Notes: a model not told the origin generated them from the sequence alone. 64,000 nt of DNA from Bacteroidota bacterium (GCA_018267135.1 JAFDZA010000002.1:186001-250000); one strand, 5' to 3'; numbered from the stretch's first letter, positions 1 to 10,530 are shown. Numbers and translations are program-made.

Positions 1-3000
1 GAAAAATATTAATTTAAAAAAGGTAACGGTTGTTACCATGGGGCTTGCCGTGATGGGGCTGATTGCTTATTTTTTTTTTACCGGATCAAACGCCCGTGCC
101 ACCTTTTCTTCGGTTGATCCGGCCTTTGGCGAGTATGTGTCATCCTACACAGCTTCTTCAGTAAGTTCAGGGTCTTCGGTGCGCCTCGTGCTGACGAAAG
201 AAGCCATTGATTCGGCAGCCATAGGCGAAACCTCTACTTCTTTATTTTCACTGAGCCCTTCGGTGAAGGGAACTACGGTTTGGCTCGATCGAAAAACGAT
301 TGAATTTCGTCCGGCTAAACGATTAAAATCAGGCCAGGTGTACGAAGTACAGTTTTATCTGTCTAAACTTTTTAACACGCCAAAAGAATTAGCCACGCTG
401 CGGTATTCATTTCAGGTGATGCCACAAAATTTTGAGATATCGATAGACAATGTAAAGCCTTACATTAAAACCGAACTTAAACGAGAAAAAATAGAAGGCA
501 CTATCGTAACAGCCGATTTTGCCGAAAGCGAAAGCGTAGAAAAAATGATGCTGGCCGAGCAGGAGGGTGTCTCTTTAAAAATCAGTTGGACACATGCCAC
601 CGGAGGAAAGCAACATGCGTTTGTAGTGGAAGAAGTGCAACGCAGGGAAACAGCCGGAAAGGTAACTCTTGCAGCGAACGGCCAAAGTATAGGAGTGAAC
701 CGGGGCGAATCGAAGGAAGTAGAGATACCAGCCCTTACCGATTTTAAAGTAAGCAATGTATTAGTAAACCAGGGAAGCAATCAGCACGTAGTCATTCAGT
801 TCTCAGATCCGCTGGATGAAAAACAAAACCTGAGCGGCTTGGTTGTTTTAGAAGGAGCGGGCACACTCGATTTTGAAATTAAAGACAACCAGTTAAACGT
901 ATTTCCGCCTGTACGGCAAAACGGTACGCGAAAACTTACCATCGAAGCGGGCATTCGCAATGGGCTGAATTTTCGCCTGGCGCAAGCTGCTTCCTTCGAT
1001 GTAGTTTTCGAACAAATTCTTCCGGCCGTGCGGTTTACCGGCAAAGGCACAATCTTGCCCAGCAGCGATGGGCTGATTCTCCCGTTTGAAGCCGTGAATC
1101 TGAAATCGGTCGATGTGCAGATTATCAAAATTTTTGAAAGTAACATCGTTCAATTTTTTCAGGTAAACAGCTATGATGGCAACACCGAATTGCGCAGGGT
1201 GGGTAAGCCGGTGTTAAAAAAAATAATCTCACTTGAAAATGCCGGAGTGACAGACCTAAGTAAATGGAACCGGTTTACGCTCGATCTGGCGCAATTAATC
1301 AATACCGAGCCCGGAGCGATTTATCAGGTACGCATCGGATTTAAAAAACAATACGCCTCATTTACTTGCCCGGAGAGTGAAGAACTGCAATCGGTCGCAT
1401 CCGATTCGGAAAATGAAAACGAGGGCGAGCAGGAAGACAGTTATTGGGATTCGTACGAAAATTATTATTACGGAGAGGGCTACGATTGGCAGCAGCGCGA
1501 TAACCCGTGCAATGCGGCCTACTACACCGGGTCGCGCAACATCAAACAAAATGTAATGGCGTCTGATTTAGGTTTGCTGGCCAAGCGGGGAGGCGATGGA
1601 AGCCTGCTGGTAGTGGTTAATAATCTAATAACAACCAAGCCGATATCCGGGGTGGAAATTAATGTGTACGACTACCAACAGCAGATCGTGGGGAAGGCCA
1701 CTACCAGCAGCGATGGAATGGTTAAAATCAGTGTAAAGAAAACACCCTTTATATTGGTGGCTAAGTACGGACCGCAACGTGGCTATTTAAAATTACCAGA
1801 TGGAGAAGCGCTGTCGTTGAGTAATTTTGATGTAAGCGGTGAGCAAATTAATGAGGGGATTAAAGGATTTCTATATGGCGAACGCGGGGTGTGGCGACCG
1901 GGCGACTCGCTTCATCTGAGTTTTATCTTAGAAGATAAATTAAATTTATTGCCGGCAGCCCATCCGGTAATTTTTGAATTGCAGAACCCGCAAGGGCAGG
2001 TTACCAGCCGCATCGTGCGTTCAAAATCCGAAAATGGATTTTATTCTTTTGCCACAGCTACCGAGGCCGAAGCCCCCACGGGACACTGGACGGCCCACGT
2101 AAAAGCGGGCGGAACAGTTTTTACTTCACCCATCCGGATAGAAACAGTAAAACCCAATCGCCTGCGTATTAAATTAGATTTTGGAGTAGATAAAATAACC
2201 CGTGCCAACAGCAACCTTACCGGCAGTTTGCAGGTAGATTGGCTGCACGGAGCACCCGGCAAGAACTTAAAAGCACAATTTGATGTGCTGCTGACCAAAG
2301 GCGAAACCAAATTTGCCCGGTATCCGGATTTTGTTTTTGAAGATCCCTCCAAAAATTTTGCCGGTGAATCGAAATCTATTTTTGAAGGTGTAACCGATGC
2401 CACCGGCCATGCGGTGGTAAGCGCTAATCTGGAAACCCCCACAGAGGCTCCGGGGGTACTCAATGCCATCTTCCGGGGAAAAGCATTTGAAGAGAGCGGC
2501 AACTTCAGCATAGATAATTTCAGTTTGCCATACTACCCCTATTCCTCCTATACCGGTTTGCGCACTCCACCGGGCGACAAAGCCCGCGGCATGTTGCTAA
2601 CCGATACTACCCACCGGGTTGATCTGGTTACGATTGATGCTGATGGTAATCCGGTTTCTCATAGCGGTATTCAGGTAAGTTTATACAAAATAAACTGGCG
2701 CTGGTGGTGGGATGGCTCCCCCGAAGGCAATGTAAATTTTATGACCGGCCAATATGCTGAGCCGGTTACCTCGGGCATTACCAGTACTGTAAACGGAAAA
2801 GGCGCATGGAGTTTTAAAGTAAAGTACCCCGAGTGGGGAAGATTTTTGGTGCGGGCTACCGACCCGGTTTCCGGACACACAGCAGCCAAAATAATTTATA
2901 TAGACTGGCCAGGATGGGCTGGTCGCGCCCGCAATGAAAGTAACGGAGCCACCATGCTTTCCTTTTCATCGGATAAACTTTCTTACCGCATCGGAGAAAA

Positions 3001-5560
3001 GGCAACGCTCGCCATTCCCGGCAGCGACCAGGGCCGGGCTCTGATCAGTCTTGAAAACGGAAGCCGTGTGATAAAAACATTTTGGCTTGAAACGAAAGCA
3101 GGCGATAATCCTTTTTCATTTGAGGTAACAGAAGAAATGACACCCAACATTTTTGTGTCAGTTACTTTGTTGCAACCACATGCCCAAACGGTAAATGATT
3201 TGCCCATTCGCTTGTATGGAGTGATACCGCTGCAAATAGAAAATCCAAACACCCATTTAAACCCGGTACTTACCATGCCCGATGTGCTGGAGCCCGGACG
3301 TGAAGTGGCCATCAAAATTTCGGAACAAAACAACCGAAAAATGACATTTACGGTGGCTCTGGTGGACGAAGGTCTGCTCGATCTTACACACTTTAAAACT
3401 CCCGATGCGTGGAACCGGTTTTATGCGCGCGAGGCATTAGGTGTAAAAACCTGGGATTTGTATGATCAGGTAATGGGCTCGTTTGGCGGAAAGATTGAGC
3501 GATTGCTGGCCATCGGGGGCGATGCCGAATTGGCGAAATCAAAAGAAGAGGATTCTAAAGCTATCCGCTTTAAACCGGTGGTAAAATATTTTGGCCCGTT
3601 TACCTTGAATGGTGGATCAAAGGAAATCCGGTTTACCATGCCGCAATACATTGGCTCGGTAAAAACGATGGTGGTGGCCGGTAATGAAGGGGCTTACGGT
3701 AAAACAGAAAAAGCCACCCCGGTGCGCAAACCGCTGATGGTACTGGCTACCCTGCCCCGTGTGCTGGGACCGGAAGAAAACGTGAAATTGCCGGTAACAC
3801 TTTTTGTTAGTGAAAAAAATATTCAGTCGGTTAACATCACGGTAAAAGCAAGTGATCTGCTCCGTTTGTCGCAAACTTCGCAAACGGTAACTTTTTCAGG
3901 CATTGGGGATCACACAATAGATTTTGATTTGAATGTAAAAGCGACCACGGGTAAAGCAAAAGTGGAAGTGCTGGCCACCGCAGGAAATTATAAAGCCCAA
4001 GATGTAATTGAAATAGAAGTACGAAACCCCAATCCACCGGTAAGTAAAATGCAAGAGGCCGTAGTAGAGACGAACAAAAACTGGTCTACCCAACTGCTGC
4101 CCGTTGGCATAGCCGGAACAAATTCCGCTACACTCGAGGTTTCCAGTTTACCGCCCATTAACCTGGGGCAACGGCTGGCCTATTTAATCCAGTATCCGTA
4201 TGGGTGCATCGAGCAAACTGTTTCGTCTGTGTTCCCTCAGTTGTACTTGGCCAACATAAAACAATTGAGCGAAAGTGAGAAGGCAGCCATCCAGAAAAAT
4301 ATTAATGCCGCCATTGGGCGGATAAAATCATTTGTAAATCGGGAGGGAGGATTTTCGTATTGGCCCGGAGGCGAAGATGCCGACAGTTGGGGCACTACGT
4401 ATGCCGGTCATTTTTTGAATGAAGCAGAAGCAAAGGGATATTTTGTGCCGGCCGACCTGCTGAAGCGGTGGAAGAAATACCAACGCGGTAAAGTATCGGC
4501 CTGGAGAAAAAACCAGGAGTACAGCAGCGAGTTGAATCAGGCGTATCGGTTATACACCTTATCGCTATCGGGCGAATCGGAACTGGGAGCCATGAACCGC
4601 TTGCGTGAACTTTCTCCTTTGCCCCCGGTAGCCGGCTGGATGTTAGCGGCTGCTTATGCCAAAGCCGGGCAACCGGAGGCAGCCAAAAGTATTATTGCCA
4701 ATCTGGCAACAACGGTTAAACCTTATCAGGAAATGGGCTACACGTATGGATCAGACCTGCGCGATAAGGCCATTATTTTAGAAACGCTTATTTTATTGGG
4801 CGAGCGCACCAACGCATTTGATCTGCTGAAAGAAATTTCGGTTTCGCTCAGCAACGATAATTATTGGATGAGCACCCAAACGGTAGCGTGGTGTTTAAAG
4901 GCCGCGGGCACATTTGCCGGAACGGAACAGAAAGGTGAAATAAAATTTAAGTACACCTACCAAGGAAAAGAAATTTCAGCCGGCACAGGTATGTTTGTAG
5001 CGCAGGTAAAGTTGCCGGTAGAAGGCAAACCGGGTACTCTTTCATTTACTAATCAGAGTAAAGGCGCCTTATTTGTTCGTCTGCTTTCCGAAGGCATACC
5101 GGCCCGGGGCCAGGAAGAAAGTGCACAAAGTAATTTAAACATGATAGTAGCCTATACCGACACCGATGGAAATACGATAGATCCCTCTCAACTTGAACAG
5201 GGCCAAGAGTTGGTGGCTACCGTTACACTTACAAACCCTGGTTTACGAGGTGCATATAAAAATTTGGCGTTGAAACAGATTTTTCCTTCCGGTTGGGAAA
5301 TTAATAACCTGCGGCTGGAGGGAACGGAAGAAAAATTTAATAGCGACAAACCCACTTATCAGGATATACGAGATGACCGGGTTTACACCCACTTTGATTT
5401 AGATGCTAACCAGCGCAAGACATTTAAGATATTATTGACCGCAAGCTATGCCGGCTCTTTTTACTTACCGGCCATAAGCTGCGAAGCCATGTACGATCAC
5501 AGTATTTATGCTCGCGAAAAAGGACAAGTAGTAAATGTAACGAAGCCACTTAAGCCGTAA
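1..5560 (+). CDS. Bacterial alpha-2-macroglobulin family protein (5' end at window edge)
   Basis: Large secreted or periplasmic macroglobulin of about 1850 residues, thought to trap proteases that breach the envelope. A hydrophobic N-terminal segment (AVMGLIAYFFF) is a signal anchor. The thioester motif CIEQ is intact near residue 1390, preceded by the MG7/A2M domain (about 1190-1280) and followed by the all-helical thioester domain. The frame is open to the first base. In-frame codons start at base 2 (Lys-Asn-Ile-Asn-Leu-Lys-Lys) and base 1 is G, so the true start is probably an ATG whose first two bases lie just outside the window. The first internal ATG is at 38. Many bacterial homologues sit next to a pbpC gene, but none follows here. 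The next gene is convergent, across a short AT-rich gap. Confidence 0.93.
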   Translation, partial: KNINLKKVTVVTMGLAVMGLIAYFFFTGSNARATFSSVDPAFGEYVSSYTASSVSSGSSVRLVLTKEAIDSAAIGETSTSLFSLSPSVKGTTVWLDRKTIEFRPAKRLKSGQVYEVQFYLSKLFNTPKELATLRYSFQVMPQNFEISIDNVKPYIKTELKREKIEGTIVTADFAESESVEKMMLAEQEGVSLKISWTHATGGKQHAFVVEEVQRRETAGKVTLAANGQSIGVNRGESKEVEIPALTDFKVSNVLVNQGSNQHVVIQFSDPLDEKQNLSGLVVLEGAGTLDFEIKDNQLNVFPPVRQNGTRKLTIEAGIRNGLNFRLAQAASFDVVFEQILPAVRFTGKGTILPSSDGLILPFEAVNLKSVDVQIIKIFESNIVQFFQVNSYDGNTELRRVGKPVLKKIISLENAGVTDLSKWNRFTLDLAQLINTEPGAIYQVRIGFKKQYASFTCPESEELQSVASDSENENEGEQEDSYWDSYENYYYGEGYDWQQRDNPCNAAYYTGSRNIKQNVMASDLGLLAKRGGDGSLLVVVNNLITTKPISGVEINVYDYQQQIVGKATTSSDGMVKISVKKTPFILVAKYGPQRGYLKLPDGEALSLSNFDVSGEQINEGIKGFLYGERGVWRPGDSLHLSFILEDKLNLLPAAHPVIFELQNPQGQVTSRIVRSKSENGFYSFATATEAEAPTGHWTAHVKAGGTVFTSPIRIETVKPNRLRIKLDFGVDKITRANSNLTGSLQVDWLHGAPGKNLKAQFDVLLTKGETKFARYPDFVFEDPSKNFAGESKSIFEGVTDATGHAVVSANLETPTEAPGVLNAIFRGKAFEESGNFSIDNFSLPYYPYSSYTGLRTPPGDKARGMLLTDTTHRVDLVTIDADGNPVSHSGIQVSLYKINWRWWWDGSPEGNVNFMTGQYAEPVTSGITSTVNGKGAWSFKVKYPEWGRFLVRATDPVSGHTAAKIIYIDWPGWAGRARNESNGATMLSFSSDKLSYRIGEKATLAIPGSDQGRALISLENGSRVIKTFWLETKAGDNPFSFEVTEEMTPNIFVSVTLLQPHAQTVNDLPIRLYGVIPLQIENPNTHLNPVLTMPDVLEPGREVAIKISEQNNRKMTFTVALVDEGLLDLTHFKTPDAWNRFYAREALGVKTWDLYDQVMGSFGGKIERLLAIGGDAELAKSKEEDSKAIRFKPVVKYFGPFTLNGGSKEIRFTMPQYIGSVKTMVVAGNEGAYGKTEKATPVRKPLMVLATLPRVLGPEENVKLPVTLFVSEKNIQSVNITVKASDLLRLSQTSQTVTFSGIGDHTIDFDLNVKATTGKAKVEVLATAGNYKAQDVIEIEVRNPNPPVSKMQEAVVETNKNWSTQLLPVGIAGTNSATLEVSSLPPINLGQRLAYLIQYPYGCIEQTVSSVFPQLYLANIKQLSESEKAAIQKNINAAIGRIKSFVNREGGFSYWPGGEDADSWGTTYAGHFLNEAEAKGYFVPADLLKRWKKYQRGKVSAWRKNQEYSSELNQAYRLYTLSLSGESELGAMNRLRELSPLPPVAGWMLAAAYAKAGQPEAAKSIIANLATTVKPYQEMGYTYGSDLRDKAIILETLILLGERTNAFDLLKEISVSLSNDNYWMSTQTVAWCLKAAGTFAGTEQKGEIKFKYTYQGKEISAGTGMFVAQVKLPVEGKPGTLSFTNQSKGALFVRLLSEGIPARGQEESAQSNLNMIVAYTDTDGNTIDPSQLEQGQELVATVTLTNPGLRGAYKNLALKQIFPSGWEINNLRLEGTEEKFNSDKPTYQDIRDDRVYTHFDLDANQRKTFKILLTASYAGSFYLPAISCEAMYDHSIYAREKGQVVNVTKPLKP

Positions 5561-5590
5561 GTAATAGACAAAAACAAATAAAAAAATATT

Positions 5591-6385
5591 TTAATTTTTA
5601 TTAATAATAAAATTAAATGACCAAGCTATTTGGAGGAGAATGAGGTTGCGTCTTTGATGCAGTTGGTTTATTATGGCTGATTGGTAAAAAGGGCCAATCT
5701 CTATGTTCCCCTTCTTCTCTGTACGATAACCCACCCCTGCAAACATCCAGTTTTCACTATAAAATTTATTCCTTGGCTCGGAGAGTGAAAAATAAAATTC
5801 ATTGTAAACGTTGATATAAAATTCATGTACATCTAACACTTTTCCATTTAGTGGAATTACATAACTTATTTGATACCGTAAACGCTCAGAAAGACGATAT
5901 GGATTTTCTTGATTTTTAATAAACCTTTCTTCGAGCCTGAACCTGTGAGAAATTCTACCCTTATACACAATTGGATTGTGCTTAAATATGATTTGTTGCC
6001 AAGGTCTCCACTCTTGAAAGTAAGAGGCATTAGGGGTTAGGTGTTCATAATTATAAGAAATGCTTGCTGAAAAACTAAGGTTAGTATTGTGCTTGTACAC
6101 AATACTGGGCTCAAAATACAATCTTAATATTTTTGAAGGATACTCAACATTATTTGTTGAACTGGTAAAAGCGCTGGAGGTACTGTAAAATACAAAACTG
6201 CCATCCCAATGTTTATTGATGTGTAGGGTATTGCTAATATTTGGGAAAAGCCCAAAAAAATTGAGTGAGGATTGACCAAAAGTACATTTTACATAAAGCA
6301 TATTGATTAGAATAAGACATAAAAAAAATTGGTCAAATCTATTGTTGTTTTTTGAAATGAGAAGAGAGGAATACCAACTGAACAT
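5591..6385 (-). CDS. DUF2490-like outer-membrane/secreted protein
   Basis: 264 residues. A hydrophobic stretch (FFLCLILINMLY) ending in a plausible signal-peptidase site (CTFGQ-SS) suggests export. The rest is rich in alternating aromatic and polar residues as in a beta-barrel. The segment HRFRLEERF near residue 150 and the closing GPFYQSAIINQ...LQIAWSF pattern resemble DUF2490 proteins of Bacteroidota, whose function is unknown. It is convergent with the macroglobulin gene. AT content is higher than in the neighbours. The assignment rests on motif resemblance only. Confidence 0.7.
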   Translation of the reverse strand: MFSWYSSLLISKNNNRFDQFFLCLILINMLYVKCTFGQSSLNFFGLFPNISNTLHINKHWDGSFVFYSTSSAFTSSTNNVEYPSKILRLYFEPSIVYKHNTNLSFSASISYNYEHLTPNASYFQEWRPWQQIIFKHNPIVYKGRISHRFRLEERFIKNQENPYRLSERLRYQISYVIPLNGKVLDVHEFYINVYNEFYFSLSEPRNKFYSENWMFAGVGYRTEKKGNIEIGPFYQSAIINQLHQRRNLILLQIAWSFNFIINKN

Positions 6386-6791
6386 ACCTGATAGTTTAAA
6401 TAATACAAATTATTTACGTATCAGGAGTCATTGGCTCGATGAGCAGTTAAAGTAGACTCCACTACTTTCTTGCAAAGGTAATGAAGAAAGGCTAAATCAC
6501 AATTTCCCTCTCGGCCAAAGATAGAAACGGAAAACCCGCAATGGTGCCGGAGTGTGTGATGGCGCGAGGACTTGTAACAGATAGCCCCTCCTCTACTTTG
6601 TTTTGGAGCGCCAACAGTGAGGCAGATGAAACAAAATATTTTTTGTGAGCGAAGTGAAGTAATCTCGGAGAGGATATTTTAAAGGATGGGAACCCTGAAC
6701 AACTCAAACGGACTAAAGCACTTCAATTCCATTGTTCCGTTTCATTTTTGGAGCTGTCCTATTACTCTTCTGTGTTTCTGTGGCTTCATTT
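6386..6791. other. Intergenic stretch, no supported gene
   Basis: About 400 bases between two leftward genes. Short open frames occur on both strands, but their translations are low-quality and carry no recognisable motif. No clear terminator or RNA structure was found. Confidence 0.5.
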
Positions 6792-7874
6792 TCATTTTTC
6801 ATATTCTTCCTCGGTTACTTTTTGCAACCACACGACACCACCCATTTGCAAATTTGTGCTCAAGGCCAAGTGTGTCATAGAACCTTCGCGGGTAGCCCCG
6901 TGCCAGTGAGTTGCTCCGGGGGGGCATTTCATCACTTGACCTTTGGAAAGCATCTGCTTCGGTTTTCCTTTCTCTTGGTAGTAGGCGATGCCCTCAGTAA
7001 CGATCAAGATTTGACCGGAAGGATGCGTGTGCCAATTTGTTCTCGCGCCCGGTTCGAATGTTACACTGGCCATCTGTGTATTAAATATACTGTCATTATC
7101 TACTAGCATCTGCACGGATACAGAGCCAACAAAATGGTTGTTGCTGTTAGCAACGGCACTACTATTTCGCTTCAGTATAGCATCTAAGATTTTTGCTGCG
7201 CTGTTTCCTTCGGCATCACCCACTTTGTCTTTAATAATGGTTACTATTCGGGCCAGTTGTTGTTCGGTTAACCCGTTATGTAGGCCTACATTAAAATGAG
7301 AACGGAGCTGATTCTCTGTACCCGATAGACTTGCGAGAGCCGAGATCGTGGCAACCTCTCTCGTTTTCCAATCTAAAACATCGCGACCAAAAATATCACC
7401 AAAGAGATGTTCTTTTAAAAATTGATCAATGGCAGGAGCAAATTCATACACCTCGCCCTTTACGGGTGTGCCTACAAGGCGTGTTTGATTTTCGGTTCCC
7501 ATTTCCAATTTAGTTTTATTTTTAGGATAGGGGCTGGCTGCTTTTCCCGGCACATCGTTTATTCCTTTTTTCTCTCGCTCTTTCAGCACACTCATGAAAG
7601 TGTGCAGTGCATTCAGACTTCTTGGAAACCCGGCATAGGCATACAGTTGAACAATAACTTCCTTAATCTCGCTAACGGATAGCCCTGCGCTAAGCCCCTC
7701 GTTGAGTGCGTTTTTTAGACGGGCCAGGTCGCCATTGGCGGTGAAGGCAGCGATCGTTACGATGCTCTCCTGTTTGGCATCGAATGCATCGCCATTATTA
7801 TTTATTGTGTTTGCCTTTGTGCTATGTGCCATAATGATTAAAGCGATAGTGATACTCGAAATTAATTTTATCAT
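6792..7874 (-). CDS. Carboxymuconolactone decarboxylase-cupin fusion protein
   Basis: 360 residues with an N-terminal signal peptide (ISSITIALIIMAHSTKA). It has two carboxymuconolactone-decarboxylase-like helical repeats (about 35-100 and 180-240), then a C-terminal cupin (about 265-340). The cupin metal site is visible in WHTHPSGQ and the later ATHWHG. The CxxC pair of AhpD peroxidases is not evident, so an enzymatic gamma-carboxymuconolactone or related function is uncertain. It is the last gene of a leftward set (9451-10530, 8350-9420, 7881-8360, this gene) with 6 bases to the gene upstream. The set is probably co-transcribed and controlled by the divergent AraC-family regulator. Confidence 0.85.
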   Translation of the reverse strand: MIKLISSITIALIIMAHSTKANTINNNGDAFDAKQESIVTIAAFTANGDLARLKNALNEGLSAGLSVSEIKEVIVQLYAYAGFPRSLNALHTFMSVLKEREKKGINDVPGKAASPYPKNKTKLEMGTENQTRLVGTPVKGEVYEFAPAIDQFLKEHLFGDIFGRDVLDWKTREVATISALASLSGTENQLRSHFNVGLHNGLTEQQLARIVTIIKDKVGDAEGNSAAKILDAILKRNSSAVANSNNHFVGSVSVQMLVDNDSIFNTQMASVTFEPGARTNWHTHPSGQILIVTEGIAYYQEKGKPKQMLSKGQVMKCPPGATHWHGATREGSMTHLALSTNLQMGGVVWLQKVTEEEYEK

Positions 7875-7880
7875 ACATCA

Positions 7881-8360
7881 TTATTTTTTTTCCTGTGAAC
7901 CGGATGGAGTGAGCATCCGGGTAAATGACAAGGAGGCGAGCTTCCAAGAATTGTTTTCCTTTACGTACACTTCAGTTACAGTAAAGGGATTAGTAACTTC
8001 ATTGCCACCCACCACCGCCAACAAAGTAATCGTGTTTAACAGAATGGCCGTATGATCGATGATGTTCACAGATACTTCATGGATATCCGCTTTCTTATAA
8101 TGGATTCCTCCGTTTCGAATTACGTTCACCTCCTGATCTTTGCCCCACGCCCCGCCCATGTGTACAAAGACCGACTTCTCGTGAAAAAGATTAGCGAGGG
8201 TGTCGGCTTTTTTATCGGCCATCCATTGCCATTTCTTTTTTGAGAGAGTGATGACCTCTTGTTCAGCAAGAGAATGCTGAGCATGAATTAATTGTGCATT
8301 GATACTGATAAGCAGCCCGATGATCAATAGTTTCACTGCATTGTATTTCTTATTTGCCAT
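7881..8360 (-). CDS. NTF2-like (SnoaL/DUF4440) secreted protein
   Basis: 159 residues from the chosen start MANKKYN; an alternative start lies four codons upstream. A signal peptide (LLIIGLLISINAQLIHAQ) is followed by a single NTF2-like cone fold of the DUF4440/SnoaL type, with the typical WQWMADKKADTLANLF opening and a closing KENNSWKLASLSF strand. Members bind small hydrophobic ligands or act as small isomerase-like enzymes, and the substrate cannot be told. The start overlaps the end of the upstream hydrolase gene, which suggests translational coupling. Confidence 0.8.
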   Translation of the reverse strand: MANKKYNAVKLLIIGLLISINAQLIHAQHSLAEQEVITLSKKKWQWMADKKADTLANLFHEKSVFVHMGGAWGKDQEVNVIRNGGIHYKKADIHEVSVNIIDHTAILLNTITLLAVVGGNEVTNPFTVTEVYVKENNSWKLASLSFTRMLTPSGSQEKK

Positions 8361-9420
8361 GGCTGCCGTCATGTAAATTTTTACTAAAAAATAGGTTAAG
8401 CTTATTCATCGCCTGAGTAACATATTCTGGCACATAGTACGTTTGAATGTGGGTAGCCCCGGGAATCAGGAATAATTCTTTCTCTTTTGTTCCGGTAGCA
8501 AGATTAAATGCTTGCTCCGTCATATAGTAGGTATCAGCTTTGCTTCCGGCCATCATCAACAAAGGTTGATTGATTAAATCCATGTTAGTGGCGGCATCAA
8601 ACTCCATCAAGTCAAGCAGGCTACTCATGGTGTATCTGAAGGTAGAATTAGGATGGGCATGCGTTCGATTATAATAGTAATGCCCTTCCCGATAAAGGTC
8701 GTACGGCATCTGGTTGGCCATTTCATCTGTAATTTCGGTATCGGCTGCATAAAGTATCTCTCCTTTTGTTGCTTCCAGTGTGCGCGCTTCGGTTGCTTGC
8801 TGTAACCGTTGTTGAATTGTAGCCAGCCCGGAATTCATGAAACCGTTGCGCCTCACCACACCTGAATTGAACATACTCAAAGTGGCTATCGCTTTAAAAC
8901 GCTTATCGGTTTGTGCGGCTTTCAATGAATATCCTCCACCTCCGCAGATACCCAGTAGCCCAATATGGTTAATATCTACACCGGCATATTGTGAAAGGTA
9001 ATCCGCCATTCCTCGTATATCCTCAATCCGATTTGCGGGTTTGTCAACATTACGCGGCTGTCCACCACTGGCTCCTTGATAAGAGGCATCGGCCGCAATT
9101 GTGATATAGCCTAGTTCAGCTAAATCTTGCGCATACAATCCGGCTACTTGTTCCTTTACGCCCCCATTTGGGTGAGCTACCACAATGGCAGCATAATGCA
9201 TAGATGGATCGTAATAAGCGGGAGTGTAAATATTAGCCGAAATAACTATGCCATTGAGTTTATAAGTTACGGAATGAATGTTCACTTTACCCGCTACGTT
9301 TTGGGTAATGGCATTCTGATAAACCAGGCCAAAGGGATTGGCGGGTTTAGTCTGGGCTGAAACGATGATATGTGCTGACATAAGTATTCCCGTTATAATT
9401 GTTTTGATTTTCGTTTTCAT
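8350..9420 (-). CDS. Secreted alpha/beta hydrolase, dienelactone-hydrolase-like
   Basis: About 356 residues from MKTKIKTIITG, chosen because a good signal peptide ending SAQ starts there; the frame opens ten codons earlier, directly after the preceding stop. The nucleophile elbow reads GICGGG, with Cys instead of Ser as in dienelactone hydrolases. A late PGATH supplies the catalytic His and the AGSKADTYY loop probably the Asp. The early segment AHPNGG is typical of the oxyanion region. It is an exported hydrolase in a set with another hydrolase, an NTF2-like protein and a CMD-cupin protein, suggesting breakdown of an aromatic or lactone compound (inference). Confidence 0.85.
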   Translation of the reverse strand: MKTKIKTIITGILMSAHIIVSAQTKPANPFGLVYQNAITQNVAGKVNIHSVTYKLNGIVISANIYTPAYYDPSMHYAAIVVAHPNGGVKEQVAGLYAQDLAELGYITIAADASYQGASGGQPRNVDKPANRIEDIRGMADYLSQYAGVDINHIGLLGICGGGGYSLKAAQTDKRFKAIATLSMFNSGVVRRNGFMNSGLATIQQRLQQATEARTLEATKGEILYAADTEITDEMANQMPYDLYREGHYYYNRTHAHPNSTFRYTMSSLLDLMEFDAATNMDLINQPLLMMAGSKADTYYMTEQAFNLATGTKEKELFLIPGATHIQTYYVPEYVTQAMNKLNLFFSKNLHDGSHGK

Positions 9421-9450
9421 ATTCAACTTTTTTCTTTGGGTTAATTCCAA

Positions 9451-10530
9451 TCACTTATCTAATTTTTTTTCTTTTAGCCAAGCCGATAGTAGGTCTGCTA
9501 TTTCAATATTGTTTAGATCGGAAAATGGAAAGTGTGTATTTCCCTTAATCCCGATTTCCGGCAAGTGCACAACCTTTACATCGCCACCGGCCGCGTTGAC
9601 GGCATCGCGCCACTTTCTGGCCATTTCTAACCGGGCACGCCAACCATCCGTACCCGGGTTGGCATCGGGCTTGGATGGGATATTATCTCCATAATAAATG
9701 ATAATGGGTATTTTGGTAAGTTTTAAAAAGTCTTCTTTAGGAACCCCCACTGCTGGCAAGGAACCGGCTGCGCTCTCTATGGGGGCCGGTACTTCTCCTT
9801 GGGGAAAAACAAATCCTGACCCAGGCTCATACGATACGATAGCACGAATATTAGAATTCTTAATGGCAGTTAGCCATCCCTGGCCTCCGGCATGCGAGTG
9901 CGTAACCAAAATAGTTGCACCCAGTTGGGTGGCTAATGCCGACACGGCCTCTACATTAACAGAGATATCAATCGGGCCGATGTTGGGAACCATCGAACGG
10001 AAATATTGATTGAGTGCTTCCGGGTTTTTTGAGAATTGAACGCCCGGAAAATAATCAGGCCATACGCCAATTCTAAACGTACCAAACCAGGTTTGCTCAT
10101 CGGGAGTGGGAGCAATGGTTGCTTCTACGGTGCTTCGGCCGGCATTGCCACGCCTGGGTTGGTCTAACAGATAGACACTAAAGCCTCGTCTCAAAAAAAT
10201 GTTTTGATACCCTTCGCGCCCGTCAGGTGTTGTCTCCCACGTTTTCGAAAACTGACCGATACCATGCCAAAATACTATCGGCCATTTTTTTGCATTCACA
10301 GGGATTTGATAAAACACATAAGCATGATCGCCATGAAAGGTCTGGCCTTCCGGTGTGCGTTTGATGGGATCGAAAATGCCTGCATTCTTTATTACCGTGC
10401 CACCTACCGTAAAACTTCCCTGATCTTGAATGACGAGCGGCTTCTTTTGAGCATAACTTTGTAAACTCATGCACGCGCCAACGAGCGCCATCAGCAGATA
10501 AGGAAGGTTGAACCTTGTTTGTTTTTTCAT
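9451..10530 (-). CDS. Secreted alpha/beta hydrolase
   Basis: 359 residues with a signal peptide (LLMALVGACMSLQSYAQ). The alpha/beta hydrolase core shows the oxyanion segment FWHGIGQF (about residue 88), the nucleophile elbow VTHSHAGG (Ser about 212) and the C-terminal catalytic His in KGNTHFPF. Family members act on esters or polyesters, and the substrate is unknown. It is the first gene of the leftward four-gene set and faces the AraC-type regulator across about 135 bases, which must hold both promoters. Confidence 0.85.
   Translation of the reverse strand: MKKQTRFNLPYLLMALVGACMSLQSYAQKKPLVIQDQGSFTVGGTVIKNAGIFDPIKRTPEGQTFHGDHAYVFYQIPVNAKKWPIVFWHGIGQFSKTWETTPDGREGYQNIFLRRGFSVYLLDQPRRGNAGRSTVEATIAPTPDEQTWFGTFRIGVWPDYFPGVQFSKNPEALNQYFRSMVPNIGPIDISVNVEAVSALATQLGATILVTHSHAGGQGWLTAIKNSNIRAIVSYEPGSGFVFPQGEVPAPIESAAGSLPAVGVPKEDFLKLTKIPIIIYYGDNIPSKPDANPGTDGWRARLEMARKWRDAVNAAGGDVKVVHLPEIGIKGNTHFPFSDLNNIEIADLLSAWLKEKKLDK

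Noticed and set aside
6492..6707. 71-codon minus-strand frame between two genes
   Set aside because: No motif, no signal peptide and poor start context; treated as non-coding.
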